In this document: one piece after another, positions 42,786 to 55,400 of the stretch
Position numbering within the stretch: the stretch's first letter is position 1
Layout of the letters: each line of letters starts with the position of its first letter
Assembly: GCF_014692675.1 (NCBI RefSeq)
Contig: NZ_JABFCZ010000005.1
Coordinates: 124,001 to 188,000, forward strand
Length of the DNA stretch: 64,000 nt
DNA from: Roseibium aggregatum
GTDB lineage: Bacteria; Pseudomonadota; Alphaproteobacteria; Rhizobiales; Stappiaceae
Reading direction: 5' to 3'
Position numbers and translations under genes: made by a program
Notes under the pieces: generated by a model
Seen by the model: the letters and a program-made list of their open reading frames with translations, nothing else
What the model was told of the DNA's origin: nothing
The model's database searches: none

Positions 42786-43295
42786 TCACGTCCCGCCGGT
42801 GCCGCCGTCGGCGGCCGTCCAGTGCCCGGATTTCCCGCCGGCCTTTTCCAGGAGCTTGATATCGCCGATGACCATGCCCCGGTCGACGGCCTTGGCCATG
42901 TCGTAGATGGTCAGGCAGGCGACAGAGCAGGCCGTCAGCGCCTCCATCTCGACGCCCGTCTGGCCGCTGACTTTGGCGGTCGCCTGAACGCGCAGGCCCG
43001 GAAGCGTGTCGTCCGGCGTGATGTCGACGCTGATCTTGGACAGAAGCAGCGGATGACAGAGCGGGATCAGCTCGTGGGTCTTTTTCGCAGCCATGATGCC
43101 GGCAATGCGCGCCGCACCGATGACGTCGCCCTTCTTGGCGTTGCCGGAGCGGATGAGATCCAGCGTTTCCGGCTTCATGGTTACGGAGCCGCTCGCAACC
43201 GCGATCCGCGACGTGACGTTTTTCTCCGACACGTCGACCATGTTCGCCGAACCGGTGTCGTCCAGGTGAGTCAGTTTCGCTGTCTGTTCACTCAT
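42786..43295 (-). CDS. moaC: Cyclic pyranopterin monophosphate synthase MoaC
   Basis: MoaC (169 residues) makes cyclic pyranopterin monophosphate, the first stable molybdopterin precursor. [80 protein letters not shown] and [12 protein letters not shown] are the family signatures. It lies 10 bp after trpC in a layout common in rhizobia. Confidence 0.98.
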   Translation of the reverse strand: MSEQTAKLTHLDDTGSANMVDVSEKNVTSRIAVASGSVTMKPETLDLIRSGNAKKGDVIGAARIAGIMAAKKTHELIPLCHPLLLSKISVDITPDDTLPGLRVQATAKVSGQTGVEMEALTACSVACLTIYDMAKAVDRGMVIGDIKLLEKAGGKSGHWTAADGGTGGT

Positions 43296-43305
43296 GGATT
43301 ACGCC

Positions 43306-44118
43306 TTATTCCGCAGCCTTGAGCGCGTTGTGCCGTAAAAGGGACCGGGTCGCAGCAGCCACATCGTCCTGACGCATCAGGCTTTCGCCGATCAGGAACG
43401 TCGAGATGCCGACCTTGTGCATCCGGTCCAGATCGTCGGGCGTAAAGAGCCCGGATTCGCCAACGATGATCCGCTCCGACGGAACCTTCGGCGCCAGCTG
43501 CTCGCTGGTTTCAAGCCTGGTCTCGAAGGTCTTGAGGTTCCGGTTGTTGATGCCGAGCAGTTTCGAATTGAGCCGGAGCGCGCGCTCAAGTTCCGCTTCG
43601 TTGTGGACTTCGAGTAGAACGTCCATGCCCAGCTCGAAGGCGGTGTCCTCAAGAGCCCTGGCCGTTGCGTCATCGACCGCTGCCAGAATGATCAGGATGC
43701 AGTCCGCGCCCCAGGCGCGTGCCTCGTGAACCTGATAGGTGTCATAGAGGAAGTCCTTGCGCAGGGCCGGGAGAGAAACCGCGCTGCGCGCCGCTGTCAG
43801 GAATTCGGGCCGGCCCTGGAACGACGGCGTGTCGGTGAGCACGGACAGGCAGGTCGCCCCGCCTGCTTCATAGGCTTTTGCGAGGGTAGGGGGATCGAAA
43901 TCCTCCCGGATCAGCCCCTTGGACGGGCTGGCCTTCTTGATTTCCGCAATCAGCGCGTAGTGGCCATCGGCGAGTTTAGCCTCGATTGCCTTTTGAAATC
44001 CGCGCGGAGCTTCGACGTCCCGGGCCGCAGCCTTGAGGTCGGTCAGGGAGACGGCGCTCTTGGCGGCTTCTATCTCCACCCGCTTGTAGGCTTCGATTTT
44101 TTCCAGAATATCGGCCAT
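43306..44118 (-). CDS. trpC: Indole-3-glycerol phosphate synthase TrpC
   Basis: TrpC (270 residues) closes the indole ring in tryptophan synthesis. The TIM-barrel motifs [72 protein letters not shown] and [21 protein letters not shown] contain the catalytic Lys and Glu residues. It is 4 bp after trpD. Anthranilate synthase genes are not in the window. Confidence 0.98.
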   Translation of the reverse strand: MADILEKIEAYKRVEIEAAKSAVSLTDLKAAARDVEAPRGFQKAIEAKLADGHYALIAEIKKASPSKGLIREDFDPPTLAKAYEAGGATCLSVLTDTPSFQGRPEFLTAARSAVSLPALRKDFLYDTYQVHEARAWGADCILIILAAVDDATARALEDTAFELGMDVLLEVHNEAELERALRLNSKLLGINNRNLKTFETRLETSEQLAPKVPSERIIVGESGLFTPDDLDRMHKVGISTFLIGESLMRQDDVAAATRSLLRHNALKAAE

Positions 44119-44122
44119 GTCT

Positions 44123-45136
44123 TTATCCGTTGGACGTTGCGACCAGTCGTTCCAGACGGTCTGCGGCCGAGCCGGTGTCGATCGATGCAGCGGCCGCTTC
44201 GACGCCGTCCTTCAGGGTGGCGCAGTGGCCAGCGACCACCAGCGATGCCGCGGCATTGAACAGCACGACATCCCGGTAGGCGTTCTTTGCGCCGCTCAGG
44301 ACTTCGCGTAGAGCGTGGGCGTTTTCCGCCGGCGTACCGCCCTTCAGATCGGCCGGAGCGGCGACCGAAAGCCCGACGTCTTCCGGCGAGATTTCGAAGG
44401 ACCGGAGTTTGCCGCCGTCGAGTTCGGTGACGTAGGTCGGCCCGGTGGTCGTGATTTCATCCATGCCGTCCGAACCATGAACCACCCAGACACGCTCGGA
44501 GTTCAGGTTCTTCAGCACTTCCGCAATCGGTTCCACCCACTGACGGGCGAACACCCCGACCAGTTGGCGCTTGACGCCGGCCGGATTTGAAAGCGGGCCG
44601 AGCAGGTTGAAGATCGTCCGGGTTGCCAGTTCCACCCGCGTCGGTCCGACATGTTTCATTGCCGCATGGTGCAGGGGCGCGAACATGAAGCCGATGCCGG
44701 CCGCCTTGATACATTCGGCAATCCTGTCCGGACCGATATCGATGTTCACACCCAGCTCGGCAAGCGCTTCCGCCGCGCCGGACTTTGACGACAGGGACCG
44801 GTTTCCGTGTTTGGCGACCGGAATGCCGCACCCGGCGACCACAAGGGCCGTGCAGGTGGAAATGTTGTAGCTGCCCGTGTTGTCGCCGCCGGTACCGACG
44901 ATGTCGATGGCATTTGCCGGCGCGGTGACCGGCAACATCTTGGAGCGCATGGTTTCCACCGCGCCGGTCACTTCACCGACCGTTTCGCCGCGCACCCGCA
45001 AGGCCATCAGGAACCCGCCGAGCTGCGAGGGCGTAGCCTCGCCCGACAGGATGATCTCAAAGGCCGACCTTGCTTCGACGGCGCTCAGAGCGGTGCCGTC
45101 GGCAACCTTGGCAATGAAATCCTTGAACGTCTTCAT
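44123..45136 (-). CDS. trpD: Anthranilate phosphoribosyltransferase TrpD
   Basis: TrpD (337 residues) transfers phosphoribose to anthranilate. Motifs are [27 protein letters not shown] (PRPP binding), [59 protein letters not shown] and [20 protein letters not shown] 45136 with GGACAGGA is chosen over the ORF start at 45292, which lies inside ppiD. It is 34 bp after ppiD. Confidence 0.98.
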   Translation of the reverse strand: MKTFKDFIAKVADGTALSAVEARSAFEIILSGEATPSQLGGFLMALRVRGETVGEVTGAVETMRSKMLPVTAPANAIDIVGTGGDNTGSYNISTCTALVVAGCGIPVAKHGNRSLSSKSGAAEALAELGVNIDIGPDRIAECIKAAGIGFMFAPLHHAAMKHVGPTRVELATRTIFNLLGPLSNPAGVKRQLVGVFARQWVEPIAEVLKNLNSERVWVVHGSDGMDEITTTGPTYVTELDGGKLRSFEISPEDVGLSVAAPADLKGGTPAENAHALREVLSGAKNAYRDVVLFNAAASLVVAGHCATLKDGVEAAAASIDTGSAADRLERLVATSNG

Positions 45137-45170
45137 ATCCTGTCCACTCTTGCGCGGTTTCCGGAGACAA

Positions 45171-47069
45171 TCAGTTGGTGGCTCCAAGTCCGAGAACATT
45201 GGCAACGCCGGTTTCATTGACGTGAATGCCTGCCTTGGTCTCGATATTGGAGATGTACTGATTGAGCAGGGAATCCTGCAACTGGCTTGCAAGCTGCGTT
45301 TTCAGCGCCTCATTAAGTGAGTCATCTGCCTTGAATTCCGGCGTATTCGTGGCTGTTACCTTGATGACCAGCCGACCGACCTTGTCGGCGGCCTCGACGT
45401 CGAACACGGATCCGTCCGGGCCGTCGAATGCCTTGGCGGCCGCCGGGCCGCTGATATCCCCGGCGGGCTTGTTCCGGGAAATGCCGTCGGCGGTCTTCAG
45501 TTCCAGGCCGGCGCTTTCTGCAAGAGCGGACATATCGGTCCCGGACTTGGCCTTGTCGGTCAGCTCGGCGGCCTTTTCAGCCAGTTTCTTTTCGGTCTCT
45601 GCCTTCTTCCAGGCAGCTACCACCTGATCCCGGACCTCGTCGAGGGTACGGTCGCGGGAGGGAATGACTTCGTCGACTTCATACCAGAGGAAGCCGCGGT
45701 CACCCAGCTGCAGCGGATCGTTCTCAACCCCGACGTCGCTGTCGAAGACGCCTGAGATCAGGTCCTTGGCATCCGGCAGGTCGACCTTTTCCTCGGCCTG
45801 GTTCTTGCCGGCGGAATCGATGGCATCGGGCGTTGTCGTTTCGAGGTGGAAACGCTCCCCGACTTCCTTGAGGGTTGCGCCGCCGGCGCGGGCATCTTCA
45901 ATCTCTCCGAGAAGGTCGAGGACCTCGCGTTCGGCCTGTTCCTTGGCGAGGGTGGCCTTGATTTCGTCTTTCACCTCTTCGAACGGCTTGGTTTTTTCCG
46001 GCTGAATTTCGAGCACGTTCAGGATGACCGACGAGAACCGTCCGTCGACGATGCCGCTGGTTGCGCCTTCGGCGAGCGAAAAGGCGGCGTCGCCAATGGC
46101 CGGGTCGAGGAAGTCGCTCTTGGCCATCAGGCCGAGATAGACGTCATTGTCGGTCAGATTCAGGTCCTTCATCAGGTCATCGAAGGACATCCCCGAGGCA
46201 AGCTTGTCCGCGGCTGCCTTGGCTTCTTCCGGTTTGGTGAAGGACAGCTGGCGGACCTTGCGTTTTTCCGGCTGATGATACTGTTGCTGGTTGGCGTCGT
46301 ATTCGGCCCGCGCATCCTCGTCGGTAATATCGTCCGGCCGCGCGATGGTGTCGGGGGTCAGCTGAAGCAGAGTGATCTTCCGGTACTCGGGCGCCTTGAA
46401 CTTGGCCTTTTCCTTTTCGAAAAAGGCCTTCAGGGTTTCCTCGTCCGGATCCGCGATCTCGCCCAGAAGCGACGGCTCGACCAGCAGGTAGGCCACATTC
46501 CGGGTTTCGCTCTGGTAGTCATGCAGGACCTTGATATAGGCGGTCGGGACCACCATGCCGCCGGAAATCGCCTCGGCAAGCTGCTGGCGCTCGGCAAGGG
46601 AGCGCTGTTGCATGACGAAATCGTCTTCCGACATGCCGTTGTTGCGCAAAATCTGCTTGAGCAGATTGGGATCATAGGATCCGCCGGGGCTCTTGAACGA
46701 AGGATCGGCCTGGATCCGGGTCGCCAGCTTTTCGTCGGATATCCCGAGGTTCAGGTTCTTGGCCGTTTCATCCATCGCCGCTTCGGCGATCAGCGTGCCA
46801 AGGGTCTGCTGGGCGATCCCGAGCTGGGCACCTTCCTTGGTCGAAAGAGGGCGGCCGAGTTGCTGGCTGAACCGGTTCAGATCACGGCGGTAGGCGCGGT
46901 CGAAGTCGGTCAGGGAGATTTCGGTACCGCCCACCCTGGCAGCGACATTTTGCCCGAAACCATTCTTCAGCATATCGGCAACACCCCACACGCCAAAGCT
47001 CAGAACCAGCAGAGCGATAAAGATTTTGGCAACCCAGGTGCCGGCGCCCTTGCGCAGCGCGTCGAGCAT
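45171..47069 (-). CDS. ppiD: PpiD/SurA-type periplasmic peptidyl-prolyl isomerase
   Basis: The 632-residue protein has an N-terminal TM anchor (about residues 13-34, [21 protein letters not shown]), a SurA-N-like chaperone domain ([46 protein letters not shown]) and a parvulin-type rotamase region (about 265-365, [25 protein letters not shown]). It helps fold secreted and outer-membrane proteins. ATG 47069 follows GGGAGAAATC; the ORF start at 47108 would add an unlikely polar extension. It leads the trpD-trpC-moaC-moeA operon. Confidence 0.92.
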   Translation of the reverse strand: MLDALRKGAGTWVAKIFIALLVLSFGVWGVADMLKNGFGQNVAARVGGTEISLTDFDRAYRRDLNRFSQQLGRPLSTKEGAQLGIAQQTLGTLIAEAAMDETAKNLNLGISDEKLATRIQADPSFKSPGGSYDPNLLKQILRNNGMSEDDFVMQQRSLAERQQLAEAISGGMVVPTAYIKVLHDYQSETRNVAYLLVEPSLLGEIADPDEETLKAFFEKEKAKFKAPEYRKITLLQLTPDTIARPDDITDEDARAEYDANQQQYHQPEKRKVRQLSFTKPEEAKAAADKLASGMSFDDLMKDLNLTDNDVYLGLMAKSDFLDPAIGDAAFSLAEGATSGIVDGRFSSVILNVLEIQPEKTKPFEEVKDEIKATLAKEQAEREVLDLLGEIEDARAGGATLKEVGERFHLETTTPDAIDSAGKNQAEEKVDLPDAKDLISGVFDSDVGVENDPLQLGDRGFLWYEVDEVIPSRDRTLDEVRDQVVAAWKKAETEKKLAEKAAELTDKAKSGTDMSALAESAGLELKTADGISRNKPAGDISGPAAAKAFDGPDGSVFDVEAADKVGRLVIKVTATNTPEFKADDSLNEALKTQLASQLQDSLLNQYISNIETKAGIHVNETGVANVLGLGATN

Positions 47070-47298
47070 GATTTCTCCCGTCTTTTTCCGTTTTGCCGGC
47101 ACATGCATTGTGCCGGAATTCCTTTTCAGCTCATGGCCGAAGCGGGCGGATCATAATGACGCCGGCGCACTCGGGCAAGGCGGACAAGCAAATCAAAGCG
47201 ATCCGATCTCCTGCAATAACTTGCAAGTGTCGGGCGGTTTTGGGTTATAGAGGCGGATCAGACGGAGAATTCAAGCATTTCAGGGAGATTTCGAGGGA

Positions 47299-48057
47299 AT
47301 GACCGCGCAGATCAAGCCGCTTGTTGCCGGCAATTGGAAGATGAACGGCCTGACCGCCAGCGTAGACGAATTGAAAAAGATCGCTGCCGGCCTTTCGCCT
47401 GCTCTCGCCGACAAGGTCGATACCATGATCTGCGGCCCTGCCACCCTCACGTATCTTCTGGCATCGGCGGCCGGCGGTACGGCCGTTCAGATCGGCGGCC
47501 AGGATTGCCATTACAAGGAAAGCGGTGCGCATACCGGCGACATATCCGCTGAAATGCTCGCAGACGTTGGCGCCACCGCGGTCATCGTCGGTCATTCCGA
47601 GCGGCGAACCGACCACGGCGAGACCAATGCGACCGTCAAGGCCAAGGCGGAAGCCGCCTGGCGCGCCGGACTGACCGCAATCGTCTGTGTTGGCGAAACC
47701 GAAGCCGAACGCAAGGCAGGCGACACGCTCAAGGTTGTGGAATATCAGCTTGCCGGTTCCATTCCCGATGAAGCAACGCCCGAAAACTGCATTGTGGCCT
47801 ACGAGCCGGTCTGGGCTATCGGCACGGGTCTGACGCCGACATCGGCCGATGTCGCTGAAGTGCACAAGGCCATGCGCGACGCTCTGGCAGACCGCTTCGG
47901 CGAAGCAGGCGGCCGGATGCGCCTTCTTTACGGCGGTTCGGTCAAGCCGGGGAATGCCGCCGAACTCATGGGCGTGGCAAATGTCGATGGTGCGCTGGTC
48001 GGCGGCGCCAGCCTGAAGGCGGACGACTTCCTGGGAATTTGCAACGCATATGCCTGA
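47299..48057 (+). CDS. tpiA: Triose-phosphate isomerase
   Basis: TpiA (252 residues) interconverts dihydroxyacetone phosphate and glyceraldehyde 3-phosphate. The catalytic Lys14 (AGNWKMNG), His in VIVGHSERR, Glu in [13 protein letters not shown] and the phosphate loop [12 protein letters not shown] are all present. It is divergent from ppiD across a 229-bp gap and precedes secG by 100 bp, a common alphaproteobacterial arrangement. Confidence 0.98.
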   Translation: MTAQIKPLVAGNWKMNGLTASVDELKKIAAGLSPALADKVDTMICGPATLTYLLASAAGGTAVQIGGQDCHYKESGAHTGDISAEMLADVGATAVIVGHSERRTDHGETNATVKAKAEAAWRAGLTAIVCVGETEAERKAGDTLKVVEYQLAGSIPDEATPENCIVAYEPVWAIGTGLTPTSADVAEVHKAMRDALADRFGEAGGRMRLLYGGSVKPGNAAELMGVANVDGALVGGASLKADDFLGICNAYA

Positions 48058-48157
48058 AGACTTGTCCTGTCGGTCAGGAAACACACATTCAAGGGTGGTA
48101 AGGCGGCGACACCTGGTGTAGAAGGCCGCCAAACTTGAACAAACGGATTGGCCCACG

Positions 48158-48550
48158 ATGGAAACCGTAGTCATCGTCATACACTTGATGGTCGTCCTGG
48201 CCCTGGTGCTCGTTGTCCTGCTGCAGCGCTCCGAAGGCGGCGCTCTCGGCATGGGCGGCGGCGGAGGCGGCGGCCTCATGACCGGGCGCGGCACGGCAAA
48301 CGTGTTGACCCGCGCAACCGCGATTCTCGCAGTCGTGTTTTTCGCGACCTCGATCGGCCTCAGCCTGATCGCCGAGATGAAGGATCGCCCCGGATCGATT
48401 CTGGACGCGACCCCCGCGGCAACGACGACGCCGGCAGCACCGGCCACCGGCGAAGGCGGAAACGGCATTCTTGATTCGCTCAAGAAGGAAGAAGGCCAGC
48501 AGCAGCCGCAACCGGAACCCACCGGTCCGCAGGTTCCGACCGCTCAGTAA
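48158..48550 (+). CDS. secG: Preprotein translocase subunit SecG
   Basis: SecG (130 residues) has two TM helices (about residues 2-21 and 50-70) with the conserved cytoplasmic VVLLQRSEGGALGMGGGGGGGLMTGRG between them. The C-terminal tail is Ala/Thr/Pro-rich, longer than in E. coli but usual in alphaproteobacteria. It is followed by a strong terminator. Confidence 0.96.
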   Translation: METVVIVIHLMVVLALVLVVLLQRSEGGALGMGGGGGGGLMTGRGTANVLTRATAILAVVFFATSIGLSLIAEMKDRPGSILDATPAATTTPAAPATGEGGNGILDSLKKEEGQQQPQPEPTGPQVPTAQ

Positions 48551-48590
48551 GCGTTTGAGGTGGTTCGCCACCGGATTCACTCGACATCAG

Positions 48591-48621
48591 ATGCCCTGCG
48601 GCAACAACGCAGGGCATTTTT
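48591..48621 (+). terminator. Terminator downstream of secG
   Basis: A perfect 10-bp stem (48591-48600 with 48608-48617) with a 7-nt loop is followed by TTTT. Confidence 0.92.
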
Positions 48622-48631
48622 ATGTGCTTAA

Positions 48632-50311
<1,680 letters not shown>

Positions 50312-50354
50312 GAGCAATATGGTATAAGGACCGGGGACAGAACGGAGCAACGGG

Positions 50355-51188
50355 ATGGTGCATGGATTGGATCACGTAGTCGTCGCCGTCCATGATCTCG
50401 ATGCGACCGCCAAAGCCTGGGAAGGCCTGGGTTTCACCGTCACGCCCGAAGCCCGTCATCCCTGGGGAACGGCCAACCGCCTGGTCCAGCTCGACGGGTT
50501 TTTCATCGAACTTCTGTCGGTCGCAGACGAGAGCCTGATCCGCGAACCGGGCGAGGGAGAATTCTCTTTCGGCGCCTTCAACCGGGATTTTCTGAAACGC
50601 CGCGAAGGCGGCTCCATGGTGGTTTTTGAAAGTCACGATCCGGATAAGGACCGCGCCCATTTCGAAAAACACCACCTGAAAACCTATGCCCCGTTTTCTT
50701 TCGAACGCGAGGCGAAAGCGCCCGATGGCTCTGTCCGCAAGGTTGCCTTCGACCTGACCTTCGTGACGGATCCGCTTGCGCCCGGGATCGGGTATTTCAC
50801 CTGCCGCAACCGCTTTCCGGAAAATTTCTGGAAACCGGACTACCAGACCCACGCCAATGGCGCGGTCGCCATCGACGAGATCGTTCTCGTTGCGAACGAC
50901 CCTTGCGACCATCACGAATTTCTCGGAAGCCTGATGGAACAGCGGGAAATGCGGGTGACCAGTCTCGGTCTGGAACTGAAAACGCCGCGCGGCCGCATCC
51001 AGGTCTTCACCCCGGACGCCTATTCCCGGCTGTTCGGTCAGGAGGCCTTCGATTGTCTGCCCGACGACCTTCCTGCAATCGCCGGCCTGGTTATCAAGTG
51101 CCGGGGAATCAAGGCCCGCAAAGTCATCGCGGGATCGGACCTTTTCGGTCTTACCCTGGTGCTTGACCCCATGGAAGCGGGCGACTGA
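50355..51188 (+). CDS. VOC superfamily protein (glyoxalase-like domain)
   Basis: The 277-residue protein has an N-terminal glyoxalase/bleomycin-type fold with possible metal ligand His7 (GLDHVVVAVHDLDATAKAWEGLGFTVTPEARHPWGTANRLVQL, FIELLSV). A second, more divergent copy covers about residues 165-270. It resembles the Glyoxalase_3 group. No substrate can be given. It starts 43 bp after pyrG and may be cotranscribed. Confidence 0.85.
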   Translation: MVHGLDHVVVAVHDLDATAKAWEGLGFTVTPEARHPWGTANRLVQLDGFFIELLSVADESLIREPGEGEFSFGAFNRDFLKRREGGSMVVFESHDPDKDRAHFEKHHLKTYAPFSFEREAKAPDGSVRKVAFDLTFVTDPLAPGIGYFTCRNRFPENFWKPDYQTHANGAVAIDEIVLVANDPCDHHEFLGSLMEQREMRVTSLGLELKTPRGRIQVFTPDAYSRLFGQEAFDCLPDDLPAIAGLVIKCRGIKARKVIAGSDLFGLTLVLDPMEAGD

Positions 51189-51291
51189 AACGCCGTTTGG
51201 CGGCAGCCGGGTCTTCCTGTCCTGCCATTTCATCCGTAAAAGTCCGCCTTCCGGCATTAACCGCTTGTTTTGGCGGTGATGTCACTTTTAG

Positions 51292-51308
51292 TCTGACGTA
51301 AAGTCAGA
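51292..51308. promoter_or_regulatory. Inverted repeat upstream of the RND efflux operon
   Basis: TCTGAC and GTCAGA are separated by 5 bp, 33-49 bp before the GTG start of the adaptor gene. This is a candidate repressor site; no TetR- or MarR-type gene is adjacent. Confidence 0.4.
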
Positions 51309-51340
51309 TATTCGCCTGCGGATTTTTGGGGGGCCGGACT

Positions 51341-52489
51341 GTGGCACGTTTTCTTTCGACCGTTCATTTAAGCCGTATGTTGATCCCAGGCCTGATGCTT
51401 GGCGCCCTGGCCGCCTGCCAGAAGCAGGAAGAGCAGGCCAAGGCACCGCCGCCCGCAGTCAGCGTTGCCGGTATCCAGGAAAAGACCATTCGGGAAAGCA
51501 CGAGCTTCATCGGCCAGGTTGCCGCGATCGACAAGGTTTCGCTGGTGGCGCGCGTCAGCGGCTTTCTCGAAGACAAGGCGGTACAGGACGGCAAGAAGGT
51601 CAAGAAGGACGAACTGGTCTTCAAGATCGAGAAAGACCAGTATGTGGCCGCCGTCGACAAGGCCAAGGCCGACCTTGCCAGCGCACAGGCGGATGCCGCG
51701 CTCAAGGCGGCAGACCTGAACCGGGATCGCGATCTTTATCAAAAAGGGCATATTTCGGAAGCGGCCTTTCAATCGACACAGGCCCAGAAAGCCCAGGCGG
51801 ACGCCTCGGTACAGGGGGCTCAGGCCGCTCTCGAGCAAGCCCAGCTGAACCTGAGCTACACGGATATTTCCGCCCCCTTCGACGGCTTGCTCGGCAAGAC
51901 CACCTACAGCGTCGGAGAGGTGGTCGGCCCGTCCTCGCAGCCGCTTGCGACTCTGATCCGCGTCGCGCCGGTCTATGTGAATTTTGCCGTCAGCGAGGCG
52001 CAATACCTGAATGCGCTGAAGCAGCACGGTATCAGTCCAGACAATATCAAGCCGGAAAATACGCCTAACCTGAGCCTGATCCTTCCCAACGGCGACAAGT
52101 TCGACGAAACCGGAAAAGTCGTCTTCATCGACAACAAGGTCGATCCGAAGACCGGAACCATCTCTTTCCGTGGCCTGTTCGACAACAAGAACTGGACACT
52201 GCTCGACGGCACTTTCGTAAATGTGGTCATCGAATCCAAGGAAGAGAAAAAGGAACTCGTCGTCCCGCAGGCCGCCGTCCAGCGCGATCAGCGCGGAAGC
52301 TTCGTGCTGGTGGTCAATGCGCAAAATACGGTCGAGCAACGATATGTCGACCTCGGAGCCCAGGTGGATACCGATTTCGTCGTCAAGAAGGGATTGCAGA
52401 GCGGCGAGAAGGTCATTGTCCAGGGCTTGCAGAAAGTGCGGCCCGGCGTGCCGGTTAATGCCTCGCTTGCCTCGAAGCCGGCGGAGTAG
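51341..52489 (+). CDS. RND efflux periplasmic adaptor (AcrA family)
   Basis: This 382-residue lipoprotein links the RND pump to an outer-membrane channel. The start is probably GTG 51341, with GGGGGG before it; ATG 51377 is an alternative. The signal ends in a lipobox (GALAAC). The lipoyl halves (GQVAAIDKVSLVARVSGFLEDKAVQDGKKVKKDELVFKIE and ISAPFDGLLGKTTYSVGEVVGP) flank a short coiled coil. The C-terminal barrel follows. The pump gene begins 5 bp later. Confidence 0.93.
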   Translation: MARFLSTVHLSRMLIPGLMLGALAACQKQEEQAKAPPPAVSVAGIQEKTIRESTSFIGQVAAIDKVSLVARVSGFLEDKAVQDGKKVKKDELVFKIEKDQYVAAVDKAKADLASAQADAALKAADLNRDRDLYQKGHISEAAFQSTQAQKAQADASVQGAQAALEQAQLNLSYTDISAPFDGLLGKTTYSVGEVVGPSSQPLATLIRVAPVYVNFAVSEAQYLNALKQHGISPDNIKPENTPNLSLILPNGDKFDETGKVVFIDNKVDPKTGTISFRGLFDNKNWTLLDGTFVNVVIESKEEKKELVVPQAAVQRDQRGSFVLVVNAQNTVEQRYVDLGAQVDTDFVVKKGLQSGEKVIVQGLQKVRPGVPVNASLASKPAE

Positions 52490-52494
52490 CGCTC

Positions 52495-55400
52495 ATGTTC
52501 TCTGTCTTCTTCATCTACCGGCCCAAATTCGCACTCGTCATTTCGCTGGTGATCACGATCGCCGGGATGCTCGGCTACATGGCCCTTCCGGTCGAGCAGT
52601 TCCCCAATATCACGCCCCCCGTGGTCAACGTGACTGCGCAATATACCGGTGCCAACGCCGAAGTGCTGGAAGAAACGGTGGCAGCGCCCATCGAGGCGCA
52701 GGTGAACGGCGTCGACAACATGATCTACATGTCGTCGAACAGTTCCGACAGCGGCACCTATTCCTTGAACGTGACCTTTGCCGTTGGCACCGACCCGGAC
52801 ATCGCCACCGTCAACGTCCAGAACCGCGTCAGCCAGGCGACGAGCCAGCTGCCGAGCGAAGTCACCTCGAACGGCGTCACGGTGCAGAAGGCCTCCACCA
52901 ACATGCTGCTGGTGGTCACGCTGTATTCGCCCAAGGGGACCTATGACGAGGTCTTCCTGTCCAACTACGCCTCGATCAACCTCAAGGACGCGCTGGCGCG
53001 CGTGCCCGGTGTCGGCAAGGCCGATGTTCTCACCGATTTCGCCTATGGCATGCGGATCTGGCTCGATCCGGACAAGCTGGCCAACCTGGGGATGGCCCCG
53101 GCGGATTTCATCTCCGCGGTCAGGGACCAGAACATCCAGGTGGCCGCAGGCCAGATCGGCGCGCCGCCGGTGCCCGAGGGACAGCAGTTCCAGTACACGA
53201 TCAAGGCCAAGGGCCGCCTGTCCACGGCAGAGGATTTCGAAAACATCGTCCTGAGAACCGGTGACGATGGCGCCATTGTCCGCATCGGCGATGTCGCACG
53301 GGTCGAACGGGGCGCCCAGTCCTATTCGGTCAGCGGTGAATTCAACGGCAAGCCGTCTACGGTTCTGGCGGTCTACCAGGCGCCGGGCGCCAATGCGATC
53401 GCGGTCGCCGAAGGTGTCGTCAGCCGGCTGGAAGAGCTTTCCCAGGCATTTCCGGATGATGTCGCCTACCAGATCCCGTTCGATACGACCGACTTTGTCC
53501 AGACCTCGCTGGACGACGTGGTCACCACACTTTTCATCACCTTTGCCCTGGTGGTGTCCGTGGTCTTCATCTTCCTGGGCAACTGGCGCGCGACCATCAT
53601 TCCGATGGTGGCAATTCCCGTTTCCCTGATCGGGACCTTCGCCGTCCTGCTGCTTTTCGGGATGTCCCTGAACACCATTTCCCTGTTCGCCCTGGTGCTC
53701 GCCATCGGGATCGTGGTGGATGACGCCATCGTGGTGGTGGAGAACGTGGAACGGATCCTGACGGAAGAGGGGCTCGACCCCAAAGCCGCAACCGCCAAGG
53801 CGATGGGCCAGATCATGGGGCCGGTGATCGCAACGACACTGGTGCTGTTGGCGGTGTTCGTGCCCACCGTGTTCATGCCCGGTATTACCGGGAAACTCTA
53901 TTCCCAGTTCGCCGTGACGATTTCCGTGTCCGTCGTCATTTCCTCGATCAACGCGCTGACGCTGTCGCCGGCCCTTTGCGGCCTGATCCTGAAGCGCCGC
54001 AGCGGGCCGCCCAAGGGGTTGATGGGGATCTTCGACAAAAGCATCACAGGCGTGCGCAACGGCTATTCGGCAGTCGTCGCCAGGCTGGTCCGGGTTGCCG
54101 TGGTCGGCGTGATCGGTGTCGGCGGCGCGCTTGCCCTGATTGTTTTCCTCGGCGGTCGCCTGCCTCAAGGCTTCCTGCCGCTGGAGGACCAGGGGTACCT
54201 GATGGTCGATATCCAGCTGCCCGACGGTGCGTCGCTGCAGCGGACCGAGGAAGTGACCAAGGGACTGGTGGAAACCGTGGCGAAGACCCCCGGGGTCGCC
54301 AGCGTGGTGTCGGTGAACGGCTTTTCCATTCTGAATTCCGCGGTGTCGTCGAATGCGGCCATGATCATCGCGACGCTCGACAACTGGAACAAACGCCAGG
54401 AGCCGTCACTCGGGATCGACGCGATCCTGTCGAAGTTCCGCGGCGACTTTGCAGCTGTCCCGAGTGCGAACATCATCGCCTTCAATCCGCCGCCCATTCC
54501 CGGACTTGGCACCACCGGCGGCGTGCAGATGATGGTGCAGCAGACCGGCGGCGGGTCGCCTCAGGATCTGGCGTCCGCCGCCGGATCCCTGGTCTATTCA
54601 GCAAACCAGGACCCGGATATCGCACTTTCCTATACGACCTACCGGGCCAACGTCCCGCAGATCTTCGTTGATCTGGACCGGGAGAAGGCCAAGACGATCG
54701 GCGTCGATGTCGCCGATGTCTTTTCCACGCTGCAGGCCTATCTCGGGTCCTACTACATCAACGACTTCAATCTGTTCGGCCGGGTCTACAAGGTGATGAT
54801 CCAGGCGGAGGGGGATTTCCGCAACCGGGTGGAAGATATCGGCAAGCTTTATGTCCGAGCGGCCGATGGCACGATGGTGCCGATGCAGTCGCTGGTGACG
54901 ACCAGGAACGTCTTCGGTCCGCAAACGCTCACCCGTTACAACATGTTCCGCTCCGCATCCGTGAACGGCGAACCTGCTCCGGGGGCTTCGACCGGCGTGG
55001 TGATCAATGGCATGCAGGCGGCGGCCGCCACGGCCCTGCCGTCCGGTTACACCTACGAGTGGACCGGAACGGCCTTGCAGCAGAAGGGCTCCGGCAACCT
55101 GGTCATCTACATTCTGCTGCTGTCGATCCTGTTCGCCTACCTGTTCCTCGTGGCCCAGTACGAAAGCTGGAGCATGCCGTTCGCCATCCTGATGTCGGTG
55201 TCGGTCGCTCTCCTCGGGGCCTTCGTCGCGGTCTTCGTCACCGGCGGCGACATCAATCTCTACACCCAGATCGGCATGATCATGCTGGTCGGCATGGGGG
55301 CGAAGAACGCGATCCTGATCGTCGAATTTGCCATGGAGCAGCGGGCGGACGGCAAGTCCATTCTGGCCGCGGCAAAGGAGGCCGCCCACCTGCGGTTCCG

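Noticed and set aside
52288..54168. 626-codon minus-strand frame opposite the RND genes
   Set aside because: His/Asp/Arg-rich shadow of a real gene on the plus strand.
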